From NCBI GenBank assembly GCA_030068075.1, contig CM057825.1, positions 124,469,239 to 124,533,238 of the forward strand: a stretch of 64,000 bases of DNA, given 5' to 3'. Positions 1 to 10,358 of this stretch are shown here, piece after piece; positions within the stretch are counted from its first letter, which is position 1, and each line of letters starts with the position of its first letter. The notes below the pieces were generated by a model. That model was not told the origin of the DNA. It made no database searches and was given only the letters and a program-made list of their open reading frames with translations. Made by a program: the position numbers and the translations under genes. The stretch is from Paguma larvata (lineage: Eukaryota > Chordata > Mammalia > Carnivora > Viverridae).

Positions 1-587
1 AATGTTTTTGACCCTGCCATCCTTTTTGTCCCACAGGCTAGAATCCAACATAGCTCAGTCTCATCAAGAGAATATAATAAAACTCTTTGCTGGCAAAGGG
101 GACAGCTTTATTTCTGTCTAAAAGGCCACATGGAGAATCTCACTAGCAACTCTCCTTGCAGGAAAAGAGAGAAAGAATGGAGTTCATGATGAATTAGTTC
201 CTTACAACCCACTTGACAGACTGATGGATAAACACAGTGACAGACCCCAAATTGTATCTTCTCTAAGTCTCCCCCAAAGAAAAAGTCTTTGTCCTTTTAG
301 ACACTCCCTGAAAATGGAATGAAAACATGGCAGAAAGCCCCACTGTCTGGGAGACATATGTTATTATTATTATAGCTACTATGTAAGAGCCAGGAGTCAG
401 GTGTTAAAACCGAAACATGGAGTGATTTTGGTGCCACCGAGGCTCAGATAATATTCTTCCCTCGTCTCTCCTGTTTTGATAGCTGGCTATCCTGGCAAAA
501 GCCAGGTATCACTGGGGGCTTAATACAATTTAGTGTTACTATTCTGACTACCTTTCTTTGTGGCCCTAAGAAACAATACTTCAAAAT
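1..587. other. Non-genic DNA, no family recognised
   Basis: No convincing open frame, RNA gene or interspersed repeat is visible. The stretch is moderately AT-rich and contains short runs such as TTATTATTAT near 361. Confidence 0.4.
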
Positions 588-630
588 ACATATATATGTG
601 TGTGTGTGTGTGTATCTCTCTCTATATATA
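588..630. repeat. Compound TA/TG/TC microsatellite
   Basis: ATATAT is followed by about nine TG units and then TC and TA units. This is a short compound dinucleotide repeat, likely length-polymorphic. Confidence 0.85.
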
Positions 631-837
631 CCTAAAATCCCTGCACAGAAGTCTTATTTTTCTGCCTTCAAAATGTTTTTAACTGAGATCCTAATTTAAA
701 TGTGGAAATTCCAATTTAATCCTGGATCCCAACTTAATTTGGTCGAGACTCAAAGCACATCTCTGTTCTCCGTTAGGCAGCAGGCAGGGAGAGCCAGGGT
801 TTTCGGTGGTAAAGACAACTCCTAAACCTTAGAGGAG

Positions 838-1012
838 GGGGTTCTTGACCAGGGCCATACATTGGAAATCATGGGGCGGGGGGGAAATACCAGCACCAGG
901 GACCCGAACCCGGAGATGTGCATTTGTTTGATCACGGGGGGGCCTGACTGACAGGATCGTTTTTAAAGTGTCGCAGGTGGTTCTAATGTGCGGCCACAGC
1001 CCAGAAGCGCTG
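838..1012 (+). mobile_element. MER5A-like hAT-Charlie DNA transposon fossil
   Basis: The left end resembles the GGTTCT terminal repeat of MER5A. The right side carries GTGGTTCTAATGTGCGGCCA, close to the 3' part of the MER5A consensus. G-runs have expanded near 872 and 935. It is a non-autonomous element without coding capacity. Family assignment is from memory of the consensus and ends are approximate. Confidence 0.55.
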
Positions 1013-1857
1013 CCGTAAACCGATTTCAAAGTTCGGGGTTTTTCCCCTTCAAGAGCTTAAAGTATAGAAAATAAATGGCGTCTATGCCACATGGAGACTG
1101 ACTCCACCAACGGTACATAGTGTGAGAGCTTGACAGATTGCTGGGCCGCTAGGAGGCGCCCAAGTTTTCTTGTTTATGTAATTCGGGTAACACACAGGGT
1201 TGCGTGGCGAAGGTTGACTGAGGAAAGGGAGTAGTAACACGTGCCTGCCTGTCGGAAAGGAAGTATTTCATAGCTGTTGGCTCTCACGTTCACTGTGAAC
1301 GTCAGGACTGGTTTTCGCGATCCTAGCAGGTGATAAAAACTAGTTTTAGTTAAAGGGAGGGGGGTTACCAGCTGAGTCAGGTCCTCCCACCTAGGAAAGT
1401 ACAGGGGTGGGTGTGGCCTCTCCTGGGTCCAAGGAGTCAACACCGTGCTTTCTTTTCCTCTTCTCTCTCGCTTCTGCTTCTCGTCCTCTCGGCAGCCTCA
1501 GGCCGCGCGACCGCTTCTCTGCAACCAGGAGGAGGTGACCCTTCAGGCCGACCCGGCACACATTCTGTGACCAGAAAGGAAAAAGGTACCTTTATCACTC
1601 GTTTCCGGTGGGAAAAATCCTGAGGAAAGACTGTCTCCATGTGCATGGTGCTCTTATGACTGGCTGGATTCTCATTGTTACTAGAAGGAGCGTGGGGCGT
1701 AGGAGCCGAGCAGACAGCCGCCTCTACAATGACGAAAAGTCAGTTCTTATAATAATGACTGTGTCCACTCAACAAATATTAAGTATCCATTATGGGCCAG
1801 ACGCGGTTCTAGATGTTCCTTTGTACAATGAGAAGTGGACATCACGTTAAAAAAGTT
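1013..1857. other. Unique DNA, relatively GC-rich
   Basis: No repeat is recognised. The stretch has more CpG than its surroundings between about 1140 and 1570. It contains a CTCF-like motif at 1146-1159 and an exon-like interval at 1496-1585, bounded by a pyrimidine tract plus AG and by AAAAG|GTACC. No downstream exon partner can be identified, so no gene is called. Confidence 0.4.
1146..1159 (+). promoter_or_regulatory. Candidate CTCF motif (weak)
   Basis: CCGCTAGGAGGCGC agrees with the CTCF core pattern CCGCGNGGNGGCAG except at three positions. It lies in unique DNA. A single motif match does not show occupancy, and it is weaker than the site at 58629. Confidence 0.3.
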
Positions 1858-3564
1858 ACTGAGATTTAGTTTATACCCAGTAAAATTCAGAATATCACTT
1901 AAGTGGAATTATACAGCGCATGGCGTTCTTTCGCTTAGTATTTGAGATTTGGAAAGTTGGCGCATGTATAAATAGCTCTTTCATTTCATTGCTGAGACCT
2001 AGTGCGTTGTATGGGCATAGCAATTCCTTCACCCATTCATCCGCCTGAAGATAGTTAGGTTGTTTCCAAGTTTGGGTCACTATGAAAATGTTGCTAGAAT
2101 ATTTGCAGACCGCATTTTGTGGCAACAGGCATTTTTACTTCATTTGGTAAGTGCCTAGGAGCACGGTCGCTGAATCATATGATGTGTCTGTTGGACTTTA
2201 GAAGAGACTTCTAAAATGCTTTCCGAAGTGGCTGTACCATTTTGCATTCCCACTTGAAATGTTTGCGTGTTCTGTGGCTTTACATCTTTGCCAGCATATA
2301 GTGTTGTCAGTTAAAAAGAAGAAAAGCCTTTCTAATGGGTGGGTCATGGTGTCACATTGTGGTTTTAGTTAATGGCTAATGGCTAATAGCACCCAATTTT
2401 TGGGTGCTAATTTGTCATTCACTTTTTTTTTTTTTTTTTTGGTGAAGTGCCTGTTCAAATCTTATGCCCATTTTTACTGAGTTATAAGTGTTCTCTATAT
2501 ATCCTTGGTGTATGTTCAGATATCAGGTATGGATTTTACATGTATTTTCTCCCATTCTGTGGCCTGCCTTTTTATTCTCTTAGCAATGTTTTTTGAAGAG
2601 AATTTTACGATGTTGGTCAAGTCGGGTCTGTTAATGTTTGTCACTCATGGATTATGCCTTTGGTCTCATACCTAAAATATCTTTGCCTGGGGCACCTGAG
2701 TGGCTCAGCCATTTAAGTGTCTGACTCTTGATTTCAGCTCAGGTCATGATCTCATGGTTCGTGAGTTCAAGCCCCAGGTCCTGCTCCGTGCTGATGGGTT
2801 CCACGTTGACAGGTAGCACAGAGCCTACTTGGGATTCTCTGTCTCTCCCTCTCTCTGTCTGCCTCTCTCCCGCACATGTGCTCTCTTTCTCAAAGTAAAT
2901 TAATTAAAAAAAAAAAAGGTCATTTAAAAAATACCTTTGGTTAACCCAAGATTACAGACATTTTTCTGCCATGTTTTCTTCTAGAAGTTTTATAGTTCTA
3001 GGTTTTATATTTTGGTCTATGGTCCCTTTTGATCTAATTATTGCAGATGATGTAGCATATGGGTTGAGATTCATTATTTTGCATATGGGTGTCCAATAAT
3101 TATTCCAGTACCATCGAATTGCTTTTGTACCTTTGTGTAAAAGGAGTTGGCCATATTTGTGTGGGTCTACTTCTGGATTCCCTATTCTGTTCTATTGATC
3201 TCTGTGTTTGTCTCTTCACCAATACCACTTTAGTTTTAATTACCGTAGCTTTACAGTAAGTCTTGAAATCAGGTTGAGTTCTCCAACTTTGTTCATCTGT
3301 ATAAAAATTGCTTTTGCTATTCTGGTCCCTATGCCTTTCCATATAAATTTTAGAACCAGGTTGTTGATTTCTGCAAAAAAAAAAAAAAAATCCTATTGGG
3401 AGTCTGATTGGAATTGCATTAAATTTACACTTGGGAAGAATCGGCAACTTAACCAACGTTGGGTCTTTCAGTCCATGAGCAGAGTATATATGTTTCTACT
3501 TACTCAGGTTATCTTTGATTTCTGTCATCAGCATTTCTAATTTGCAGCATACAGGTCTTGCATG
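1858..3564 (-). mobile_element. Old LINE-1 3' end, 5'-truncated
   Basis: The plus strand reads as the reverse complement of an L1 3' UTR and ORF2 C-terminal part. It includes the familiar run through GTCCAATAATTATTCCAG, the 'second codon block' around 3100-3300 and CAGTCCATGAGCA near 3470. Many substitutions and frame breaks indicate an old mammalian copy. A SINE splits it at 2689. At 3564 the L1 sequence stops and an overlapping part of L1 restarts, so this is either a separate 5'-truncated insertion or one half of a duplication. Confidence 0.7.
2689..2925 (+). mobile_element. Feliform tRNA-Lys SINE (CAN SINE)
   Basis: A tRNA-like head begins GGGGCACCTGAGTGGCTCAG and contains a B-box-like GTTCGTGAGTTCAAGCCCC. 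A CT-rich segment and an A-rich tail follow. The imperfect target duplication AAAATATCTTTG (2674-2685) / AAAATACCTTTG (2928-2939) lies in the surrounding L1, so the SINE is younger than that L1. It is an RNA polymerase III-type retroposon with no protein. Confidence 0.9.
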
Positions 3565-5480
3565 TATTCTTTTTTCTAGTTGTTTCATGTCTTCTGGTGC
3601 TACTCATATATATGCTCATAAGTTTTGAAATTGGGAAGTTCAAGTCTTTCATCTTTGTTCTTTTTGTTCCAAAGTTGTTTTGGCCATACTGGTTTTTTTG
3701 CTTTTTCATATACATTTTGGTATCAGCTTTCTGAAAAAAATAAAAGTCTCTTGGGATTTGATAGGAATAGTGTTGAATCTCTGGACTAATTTGGAGAAAA
3801 TTACCATCATAATATCGGGTCTTTCAGTCCATGAACATGGAATTCCTATCCATTTATTTAGATAGTTTTAAATGTTTGTCAGCAATGTATTATAGTTCTC
3901 AGTGTATAAGTAATATACTTGTTTTGTCAAATTTAGTTCTATTTTATTCTTTCTGATGCTACTGTGAATGGAACTGTCTTAATTTCACTTTCAGTTTTTC
4001 ATTATTGGCATATAGAATACGATTGATTTTTGTTCAGTGACATTTGGAGCTTGTGTTTTTGAAGGAATTTGTCCAATTCATCTAAGCGGTTGAATATTTT
4101 GGCATAAAGTTGTTCATAATAATCACTTATTATCACATTACTGTCTACACTATCTGTAGTGCTGTCACCTCTTTGATTCCTAATATTGATAAATTTTGTC
4201 TTTTCTGTCATTTTTTTCTCGGCAAGTCTGACTAGGATTTATTAGATTTATCGATCTTTTTAAAGAATACTTTTGGGTTTTATTGATTTTTCCCTCTTAC
4301 TTTTCTGTTTTCAATTTTATTGATCTGCATTTATCTTTAGTATTTCCTTCCTTCTGATTGCCTTGGATCTAATTTCTTCTTCTTTTTTTCTAGTTTCTTA
4401 AGGTGTAAGCTTAGACCATGATTTGAGACCTTTCTTATTTTCCAACATAAATATTTAGATTTTCGGCTAAACACTGTTTTATCTATATCCCACACATTTT
4501 GATGAGTCAACTTTTATTTTATTTATTTTTGTATTTTTAAAAATATTTTTATTTATTTTTGAGAGAGAGAGAGAGAGAGAGAGGGAGACAGTGAGCCAGG
4601 GAGGGGCAGAGAGAGAGGGAGACACAGAATCTGAAGCAGGCGCCAGGCTCTGAGCTGTCAGCACGGAGCCTGATGCAGGGCTTAAACTCAAAAACTGCGA
4701 GATCATGACTTGAGCCAAAGTCAGATGCTTAACCGACTGAGCCACCCAAGCACCCTTAGTCAACTTTTATTTTTATTAAATTCAAAATAATTCCTAAGTT
4801 TTACGTATACCTTCCTTTTTGATTCAAAGATTATTTAGAATGATGTTTAATTTCCAAGTATTTGGAAAATTTTCAGGTGTCTTTATGTTATCAATTCCTA
4901 ATTTAATCCTATCATGCTCACAGAACATATTTTGTGTCATTTCAATTTGATAAAGTTTGTTTTATAGCCCAGAATATCAGAATATCTTGTTGAATGGTCC
5001 ATGTGAACATGAAGAGAATGCATATTCTGTTGTGAAATGGAATATTCTATGTCAATTACATTAACTTGATTGATGGTTTTGTATATTCTTACCGATTGTC
5101 TACTTGTTCTATGAATTGCTGAGAGAGAAACTGCAAAGTTTCCAAGCATACTTGTGGATTTGTCTGTTTCTCTTTTCAGTTCCTTCAGTTTTCGCCTCAT
5201 GTGTTTTGAAGCTCTTCTGTTAAGTATATATATATGATTAACATAGAGTTTTGAATAGTGCTGGCACTGTACATATTTTTTCGTTCTTTTACTTTTAACT
5301 TCTGTATGTCTTTATAGGTTTCTTATAGACAGCATATATTTGTGTCTTCCTTTTTAAAATCCACCCCGTCAATCTCTGTCTCTTCGTGTGTATATTTTGA
5401 CCGTTTACATTTCATGTCATTATTGATGTGGTTGAATTACAATACAGCCTCTGCCTAGTTGGGAGTTATTCTTGGGGTTA
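3565..5480 (-). mobile_element. Old LINE-1 fragment with internal deletion
   Basis: Minus-strand L1 ORF2 sequence restarts at the point corresponding to about 3250 in the neighbouring fragment and repeats about 300 bp of L1 (CAGTCCATGAACATGG near 3825 parallels CAGTCCATGAGCAG near 3470). After about 4020 it jumps to sequence from well upstream in ORF2 (the region around GGAATTTGTCCAATTCATC, 4063-4081). The central reverse transcriptase part is therefore missing. A SINE at 4521-4757 interrupts it, and the right end near 5480 is approximate. No coding capacity remains. Confidence 0.65.
4521..4757 (-). mobile_element. Feliform tRNA-Lys SINE, reverse orientation
   Basis: The plus strand shows the T-rich tail, a GA-rich segment and then the reverse of the tRNA-like head ending in GAGCCACCCAAGCACCC. 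The target duplication AGTCAACTTTTATTTT occurs at 4505-4520 and 4758-4773 with no mismatch over 16 bases. The (GA)n tract near 4560-4582 is a pure microsatellite. Confidence 0.93.
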
Positions 5481-5689
5481 TGCTTTCTTTTCATTACACT
5501 GAAGTTTGTAAGTTCTCAAGGTGGTCTCTGCTGAACTGTGGTGAACAAAAGAGAAGGGCTTCTCCCATTTTCAGAGAGGAGTAGTGCTAGTGGCGTTTTC
5601 AGTAGGGGCCAGCTGCGCCCAGCTCATTCCACTTTCGTCTTGGTCTCAAGCAGCAGGAACAGTAATATGGCAGAATGGCAAAGTGGCCA
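5481..5689. other. Unique DNA
   Basis: No recognisable repeat. A short open frame here has no similarity I can name and is treated as chance. Confidence 0.35.
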
Positions 5690-5882
5690 GTTATTCAACA
5701 CAATCCCTGATGAGTATTATCTCATTAATGCGGTGAATTTAACTATCGCACCTCCAGCGTACAGATGAGGAAATTGAGGCTCAGAATGACTTATAAATGA
5801 CCTGACCAAGGTTATGCAGTGACAGAGAGAAGGTTTGAGCCCAGGTTTCTCGGAATCCAGGGTTTAAAATCTTAAACACTAT
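5690..5882 (-). mobile_element. MIR (ancient tRNA-derived SINE)
   Basis: The plus strand reads GATGAGGAAATTGAGGCTCA, then a 'ccaaggttatgcagtgacag' equivalent and 'ttgagcccaggtttct'. That is the reverse complement of the MIR core and head. It ends near AATCTTAAACACTATG, the reverse of the MIR 5' end. Divergence is typical of a mammal-wide element. Confidence 0.75.
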
Positions 5883-7020
5883 GCGAAAAGGTTGTAAATA
5901 AATAATTTGAAGGCATCTGCTATTGATCTCAATCCAGGTCATGAAATTTTCAACCTGGCGAGAGTCTGTCTCTTCAGGGGAAGACAGTAAGAATTTGGTA
6001 TTATTTTGTTTGCCTTAATTAGAAATCCAATCATTTACAGGAGACAAGAAAACACAATAGAGTTGAAAACTATCAACTTGTACTGACACTGAATTGGTCA
6101 AGGGACACACCTGCTGATTTGCCCATTTCCTGGGTTTGTAGAGAAGCAGGGTACAGATGAGTGCCTCGGCAGAGAAGGGAGCCCTTTAAATGAAGAAGCA
6201 GAGTGATTCTGACATCCGCTAAGTGGCTAAGTACACTGGCTCCGCCAGCTCATTGCTTTATTCTCACTCTACCCTGCGGAATCCCCTTTCAGCCAATCCT
6301 CGATCAAATCATTAACCCATTGCAGAAATAAATTATGGGGAAGCACGTTGATTGCTACCTCCCGAACTCAGAAAAACCAGGCTTTCTTTCTGTTCTGTGC
6401 TGTTTCCTGTCATGCATAATATAGCAAATTAATTAGTGAATCTGGCGGCATTTTGCTAATCCAATTTCTCTCCCTTGCTTGAGGTGAATTATGTTCATGC
6501 TTCAGTCACTTGAATATTACTCTTCCATGTTTGACGGAATTATGTTATCAGGTGATGATTATATTGCACACTATCTGATTCTAATTAAACCGGAAAATAG
6601 CGACATTGTAAAAGAGGAGAACGTTCCATAGTCTACACTCCCCACCCCCTTGCCGCCACATCCCATTTTTAAAGCTTTCCGAGCTGTGCTCGGGCTGTTT
6701 TCTGACGCTTACATCGTGTTAGTCTCCTCCAGACACAATGCCTTCTTGGGCCCGCTTCAACTAATATGTAATTTGTGTAAACTGAGTCTTGGAAAGACAT
6801 AATGTTTACAATTGCCTTTTTTTTTTATCAGAAGCACGATACACAGTAGTGACTGTGATTATTTCAGATGATAGCAAAGAAGAAACTGTGTTATATTGTC
6901 AAAACCGTCCGTATAACTTGGGGAAAAACTATCTGCCATCCGAGAGAAGAGAAACTCAAATTTTAGAGAGGAAGGGAGAACCGGCTTGCCAAGATGAACA
7001 CAGGAAGAGATGTAACGTAG
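5883..7020. other. Unique AT-rich DNA, enhancer-like
   Basis: No repeats recognised. Between about 6000 and 6610 the DNA is AT-rich with several homeodomain-type TAATTA cores (6017, 6430-6436, 6583). It contains no low-complexity decay and has the look of conserved non-coding DNA. Conservation cannot be measured here, so a regulatory role is inference. Confidence 0.3.
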
Positions 7021-7085
7021 GGGTTGAGATCACAGGCGTTGGGGCTCAGGAGCTGGGTTTGAATTCTGGCTCTGTCTTCAACTGA
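7021..7085 (+). mobile_element. MIR 5' fragment
   Basis: GGTTGAGATCACAGGCGTTG followed by 'ctgggtttgaattctggctctg' resembles the MIR head (a general 'gggttcgaatcccggctctg'). Only the first 60-70 bases are visible. Confidence 0.45.
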
Positions 7086-8273
7086 TACCATCTCTCTCTC
7101 GTTACTGTAATAATAAGCGCTCAGTGAACCAGCATCCGGAGAGGGTAGCTGACCTGCAAAGGTCTCATGATGCTGTAAAAAGGCCAGCGCTGGGAGCCGT
7201 TCTTGCACACCGCATTGAATTCCACCAGGGCAGAGAGTGAAGGAGAGTCCGCAGAGACTCCAGTTAGAGTCGGTCACCGGATATCAGAGTCCCTTTTCTC
7301 GTGAGGGAAAAGATGTCCTTTTGCGGTAGACTACACTCACCATCCATGAACCCTCGGGACGGTGATGGCGGAGAGAGCTTTCTAAAGCCTCGGAGAGCGG
7401 TGAGGCGAATTCTGCACCACGCTGCCAGTGAAAGACACTTTTATGGTTGGCTGAAAAAAAAAAAAATACAGCCCACGACTTTTCAACTTCAAAAGCCCAA
7501 GTGCAAGGTACATCCAGTGTGGTCCGCAGGCTTTGGTCTTTTGTCCTGTTCAACAGGTGGTTCAAAAGCTGGGGGAGCTGATGGCTGAATGAACGGGCCT
7601 TGCCCCTGTTGGGATAATACCCCTCAGTCCACGGGTCTGCTCATTTTCCAGACTGTTTTCCTTTCGGAGAAACAGACTCCCACTTTGTAATAACAAATTG
7701 TGTAATTCAGGTGGAGCCCCGCTGGCTTCCCCACTGACTTTTATCTCACTCAGTGAAGGCCACTTGGCCTCAACTGCCTTGTTAGACGTCCTTCCAGGCC
7801 CGTGTGCACAGTCGTGAGCCTGGCTCTGCCTGCTGGGGAAGACGGTCTTCAGTCCCTTTTGGGCCCTGTGGGAACAAAAGGGCTATTTCTTTGTGCTGCT
7901 TGTAGGACCCAGAAAGTGGAGAGAAAATTGTGTTTTTCTTTGCAGAATTTCTGCCGTGGGAGGAGGCAAGGCCAAGCGGGGGTCACCTGTTGTATTCCAG
8001 GTCATATTCGGGGTGCAGAGGAGAGAGCAGTAAACAAAACGGGCAGTCTCTGCCCTGGGGGAACCAGGAATAGGCATTGAACCTGGCGTGGTGGGAAGAG
8101 CACCGGAGTCGGGTGGCTGTTTCACTCATTCGTATTCCAGTGGGGAGATGGAGGCTTTAAGTAAAGTAAAAAAAAGGGAAGATCTGTTGGAAGGTGAGAA
8201 GTTCAAGGGAGATAATTAAGCAAGGGAGGGAGATAAGGAAAAGCAGAGAGGGAGTGGAGGAGGTTACACTTTT
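7086..8273. other. Mostly unique DNA with one old repeat fragment
   Basis: About 7985-8070 resembles a common old mammalian repeat ('gagcagtaaacaaaacgggc...tctctgccctggggg'). Related copies occur at 40155, 46590 and 49740. The remainder, including short open frames on both strands around 7300-7590, has nothing recognisable. Confidence 0.35.
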
Positions 8274-8284
8274 CTTAATTTCTA

Positions 8285-8465
8285 AATTAAAAAAAAATTA
8301 TTTGTTTTTGAGAGAGAGAGCGTGAGCGGGGCAGGGGCAGAGAGAGGGAGAGAGAGAGGACTGTCAGTGCTTAGCCTGATGCGAGGCTCGAACTCAGGAA
8401 CCGTGTGATCATGACCTGAGCTGAAACCAAAAGTCAGATACTTTAACTGAGCCACCCAAGTGCCC
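8285..8465 (-). mobile_element. Feliform SINE, shortened, reverse orientation
   Basis: T/A-rich tail, GA-rich tract and reverse tRNA-like head ending GAGCCACCCAAGTGCCC. The target duplication CTTAATTTCTA is at 8274-8284 and 8466-8476. The segment between the CT tract and head is shorter than in neighbouring copies, consistent with an internal deletion. Confidence 0.88.
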
Positions 8466-8476
8466 CTTAATTTCTA

Positions 8477-9020
8477 TTTTTTTTAATTGGAGTGTAATTG
8501 ACAAACAGAAGTGTAAAATATTTAAAGTGTACATTGTGATGATTTGATATTTGTATACATCGTGAAGAGATTCTCCCATCAAGTTAATTAACACACCCAT
8601 CACCTCACACAGTTACGTTTTGTTGTTGTGGAGGGCATTCAAGTTCTGCTCTCTCAAATATCAAGTCTGTACTACCCTCTGACCAACGACAGTCACCATA
8701 GATACTCTGACCTCATTCAGGTTATAGTTTACAGCTGCAATTTTACCCCCCTTTCTCTATTTCTCCCATATCTCAGCCCCCAGGCAACCGCTTTTTTCTA
8801 CTCTCTGTTGCTGTGTAACTTTTTTTTTTTTTAGATTCCCTACAGAAGTGATACTATGTAGTATTTGTCTTTGTCTGACATAGTTCGCTTAGCAGAATGC
8901 CCTCCAGCTACTTCCATGTTGTTGCAAATGGCAGGATTTCCTGATTTTTTTTTTTTTAAGGCTGAATAATTTTCTTTATCCATTCTTCCATCAGCTGACA
9001 CTTGGGTGTTCTGGGAGGGT
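8477..9020 (-). mobile_element. Old LINE-1 3' end
   Basis: The plus strand is the reverse complement of an L1 3' UTR. Landmarks are 'aagtgtacattgtgatgatttgatat' around 8525, 'cacacccatcacctcacac' around 8590, 'cttccatgttgttgcaaatggcagg' around 8910 and 'tttatccattcttccatcag' around 8976. It lies head to head with the next L1 fragment. Confidence 0.7.
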
Positions 9021-9045
9021 TCCGGTCACACAGATGCGTTCCCTT

Positions 9046-9830
9046 TATGACATTTCATTGGGCTGTACTCTTGAGATTCATATCCTTTTCTGAATGCATG
9101 TTATATACTTCAATAAAAGTCCACGATGCAGCAATGTACAATGGAATACTATTCAGCTGTGAGCAAGAAGATCTTAACATTTGCAACCAATGTGGCTGCA
9201 ACTCGAGGGCAGTATGGTGGATAGGTCAGACAGAGAAAGACAAATACTGTATGATCTCATGTGTATGTGGAATCTGAAAAAACCCAACTCCTGAGAACAG
9301 AGAGTAGAATGGTGGTTACCAGGCACCGGGGGTTATAGGAATTGGGGAGGTGTTAAAGGGTACGAACTTGCAACTGGCGAATAATTAAGTGCTGGGAATC
9401 TAATGTATTGCGTAGTGACTAGAGTCAACAACACTGGGTGTTACAGAGGTGCCTGTGTGGCTCCGTCTGTTAAGCGTCCGACTTTGGCTGATCGCATGGT
9501 GCGTGGGTTCGAGCTCCCCATCGGGCTCTGTGCTGACGGCTCAGAGCCTGGAATCTGGTTCGGATTCTGTGTCTCCCTCTCTCTCTGCCCCTCCCCGCTC
9601 TCACTCTGTCTCTCTCAAAAATAAATAAACATTAAAAAAAAAACAATACTGTATTACTGACTTCAGAGTTGCCAACAGACTATATCTTAATTGTTCTCAC
9701 TACAAAAAATAAATAACTCTGTGAGATGGTGTAACAATATAGATGTATCAGGTTAACCTGTGTATGCCTCCAACTGACTTATTATTTATATGTCAATGAC
9801 ATCTTGATTTTTTGTTAATGCTGGAAAAGA
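9046..9830 (+). mobile_element. Old LINE-1 3' end, opposite strand to the previous one
   Basis: Sense L1 landmarks include 'tacaatggaatactattcagc' near 9137, 'cagacagagaaagacaaatactgtatg' near 9228 and 'agagtagaatggtggttaccagg' near 9300. The L1 continues after the SINE at 9446-9641. It overlaps the 8477-9020 fragment in L1 coordinates but on the other strand. Confidence 0.7.
9446..9641 (+). mobile_element. Feliform tRNA-Lys SINE
   Basis: Head GGTGCCTGTGTGGCTCCGTC, B-box-like GGGTTCGAGCTCC, CT-rich region and the tail ATAAATAAACATTAAAA. It sits inside L1. The flanks AACAACACTG (9427-9436) and AACAATACTG (9642-9651) form an imperfect target duplication. Confidence 0.9.
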
Positions 9831-9917
9831 ATAAAAGTTGGAAAGAAACAAGTTAACTCATTGAGATTAGGATAAAGCAGGGACAAAAGACTTCTTTGTC
9901 TTTAAAATAGTGGTTCT

Positions 9918-10141
9918 GGGGCACCTGGGTGGCTCACTGGGTTATGTGTCTGACCCCCTCTCAGGTCATGATCTCATGGTTCGTGAGTTCGAGCCCCACG
10001 TCGAGCTCTGTGCTGACAGTTCGGAGCCTGGAGCTTGATTCGGATTCTGTGTCTTCCTCTCTCTCTCTGCTCCTTCTCCACTCCTGTTCTGTCTCTCTCT
10101 CAAAAATAAATAAACCTTAAAAAAATTTAAAAAAGTAAAAT
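9918..10141 (+). mobile_element. Feliform tRNA-Lys SINE
   Basis: Starts GGGGCACCTGGGTGGCTCAC. A B-box-like GTTCGTGAGTTCGAGCCCC is followed by a CT-rich block and ATAAATAAACC(A)n. The target duplication is AAAATAGTGGTTCT (9904-9917) / AAAATAGTATTTCT (10142-10155), which falls at the 5' boundary of the adjoining MER20. Confidence 0.92.
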
Positions 10142-10145
10142 AAAA

Positions 10146-10358
10146 TAGTATTTCTCAACCAAGGGAGATTTTGTGTTCCTTCTTCCCTCCTCCCTTCCCT
10201 TCCCATTCCCCCACCGGAACATCAGGCAATACCTGGAGACGTTTTGGCTTGTCACATCTTGGGGGACGCTGCTGGCACGGAGTGGGTGGAGGCCAGGGGT
10301 CGCACAATAAAATTATCCAGCCCCGAATGCCAATAGTTGTGAGGTTGAGAAACCCGGC
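10146..10358 (+). mobile_element. MER20 hAT-Charlie transposon fossil
   Basis: Starts TTTCTCAACCAAGGG and ends GTGAGGTTGAGAAACCCGG, matching the MER20 inverted termini. Internal landmarks are 'acctggagacgttttggcttgtcac' and 'gggtggaggccagggg'. Non-coding. MER20 copies are known to act as regulatory elements in some placental tissues, but nothing here shows that for this copy. Confidence 0.75.

Noticed and set aside
9918..10000. tRNA-like sequence with B-box
   Set aside because: It is the tRNA-derived head of a SINE, with a CT block, A-tail and TSD. It lacks a folded acceptor stem and is not a tRNA gene. The same holds for the other SINE heads.
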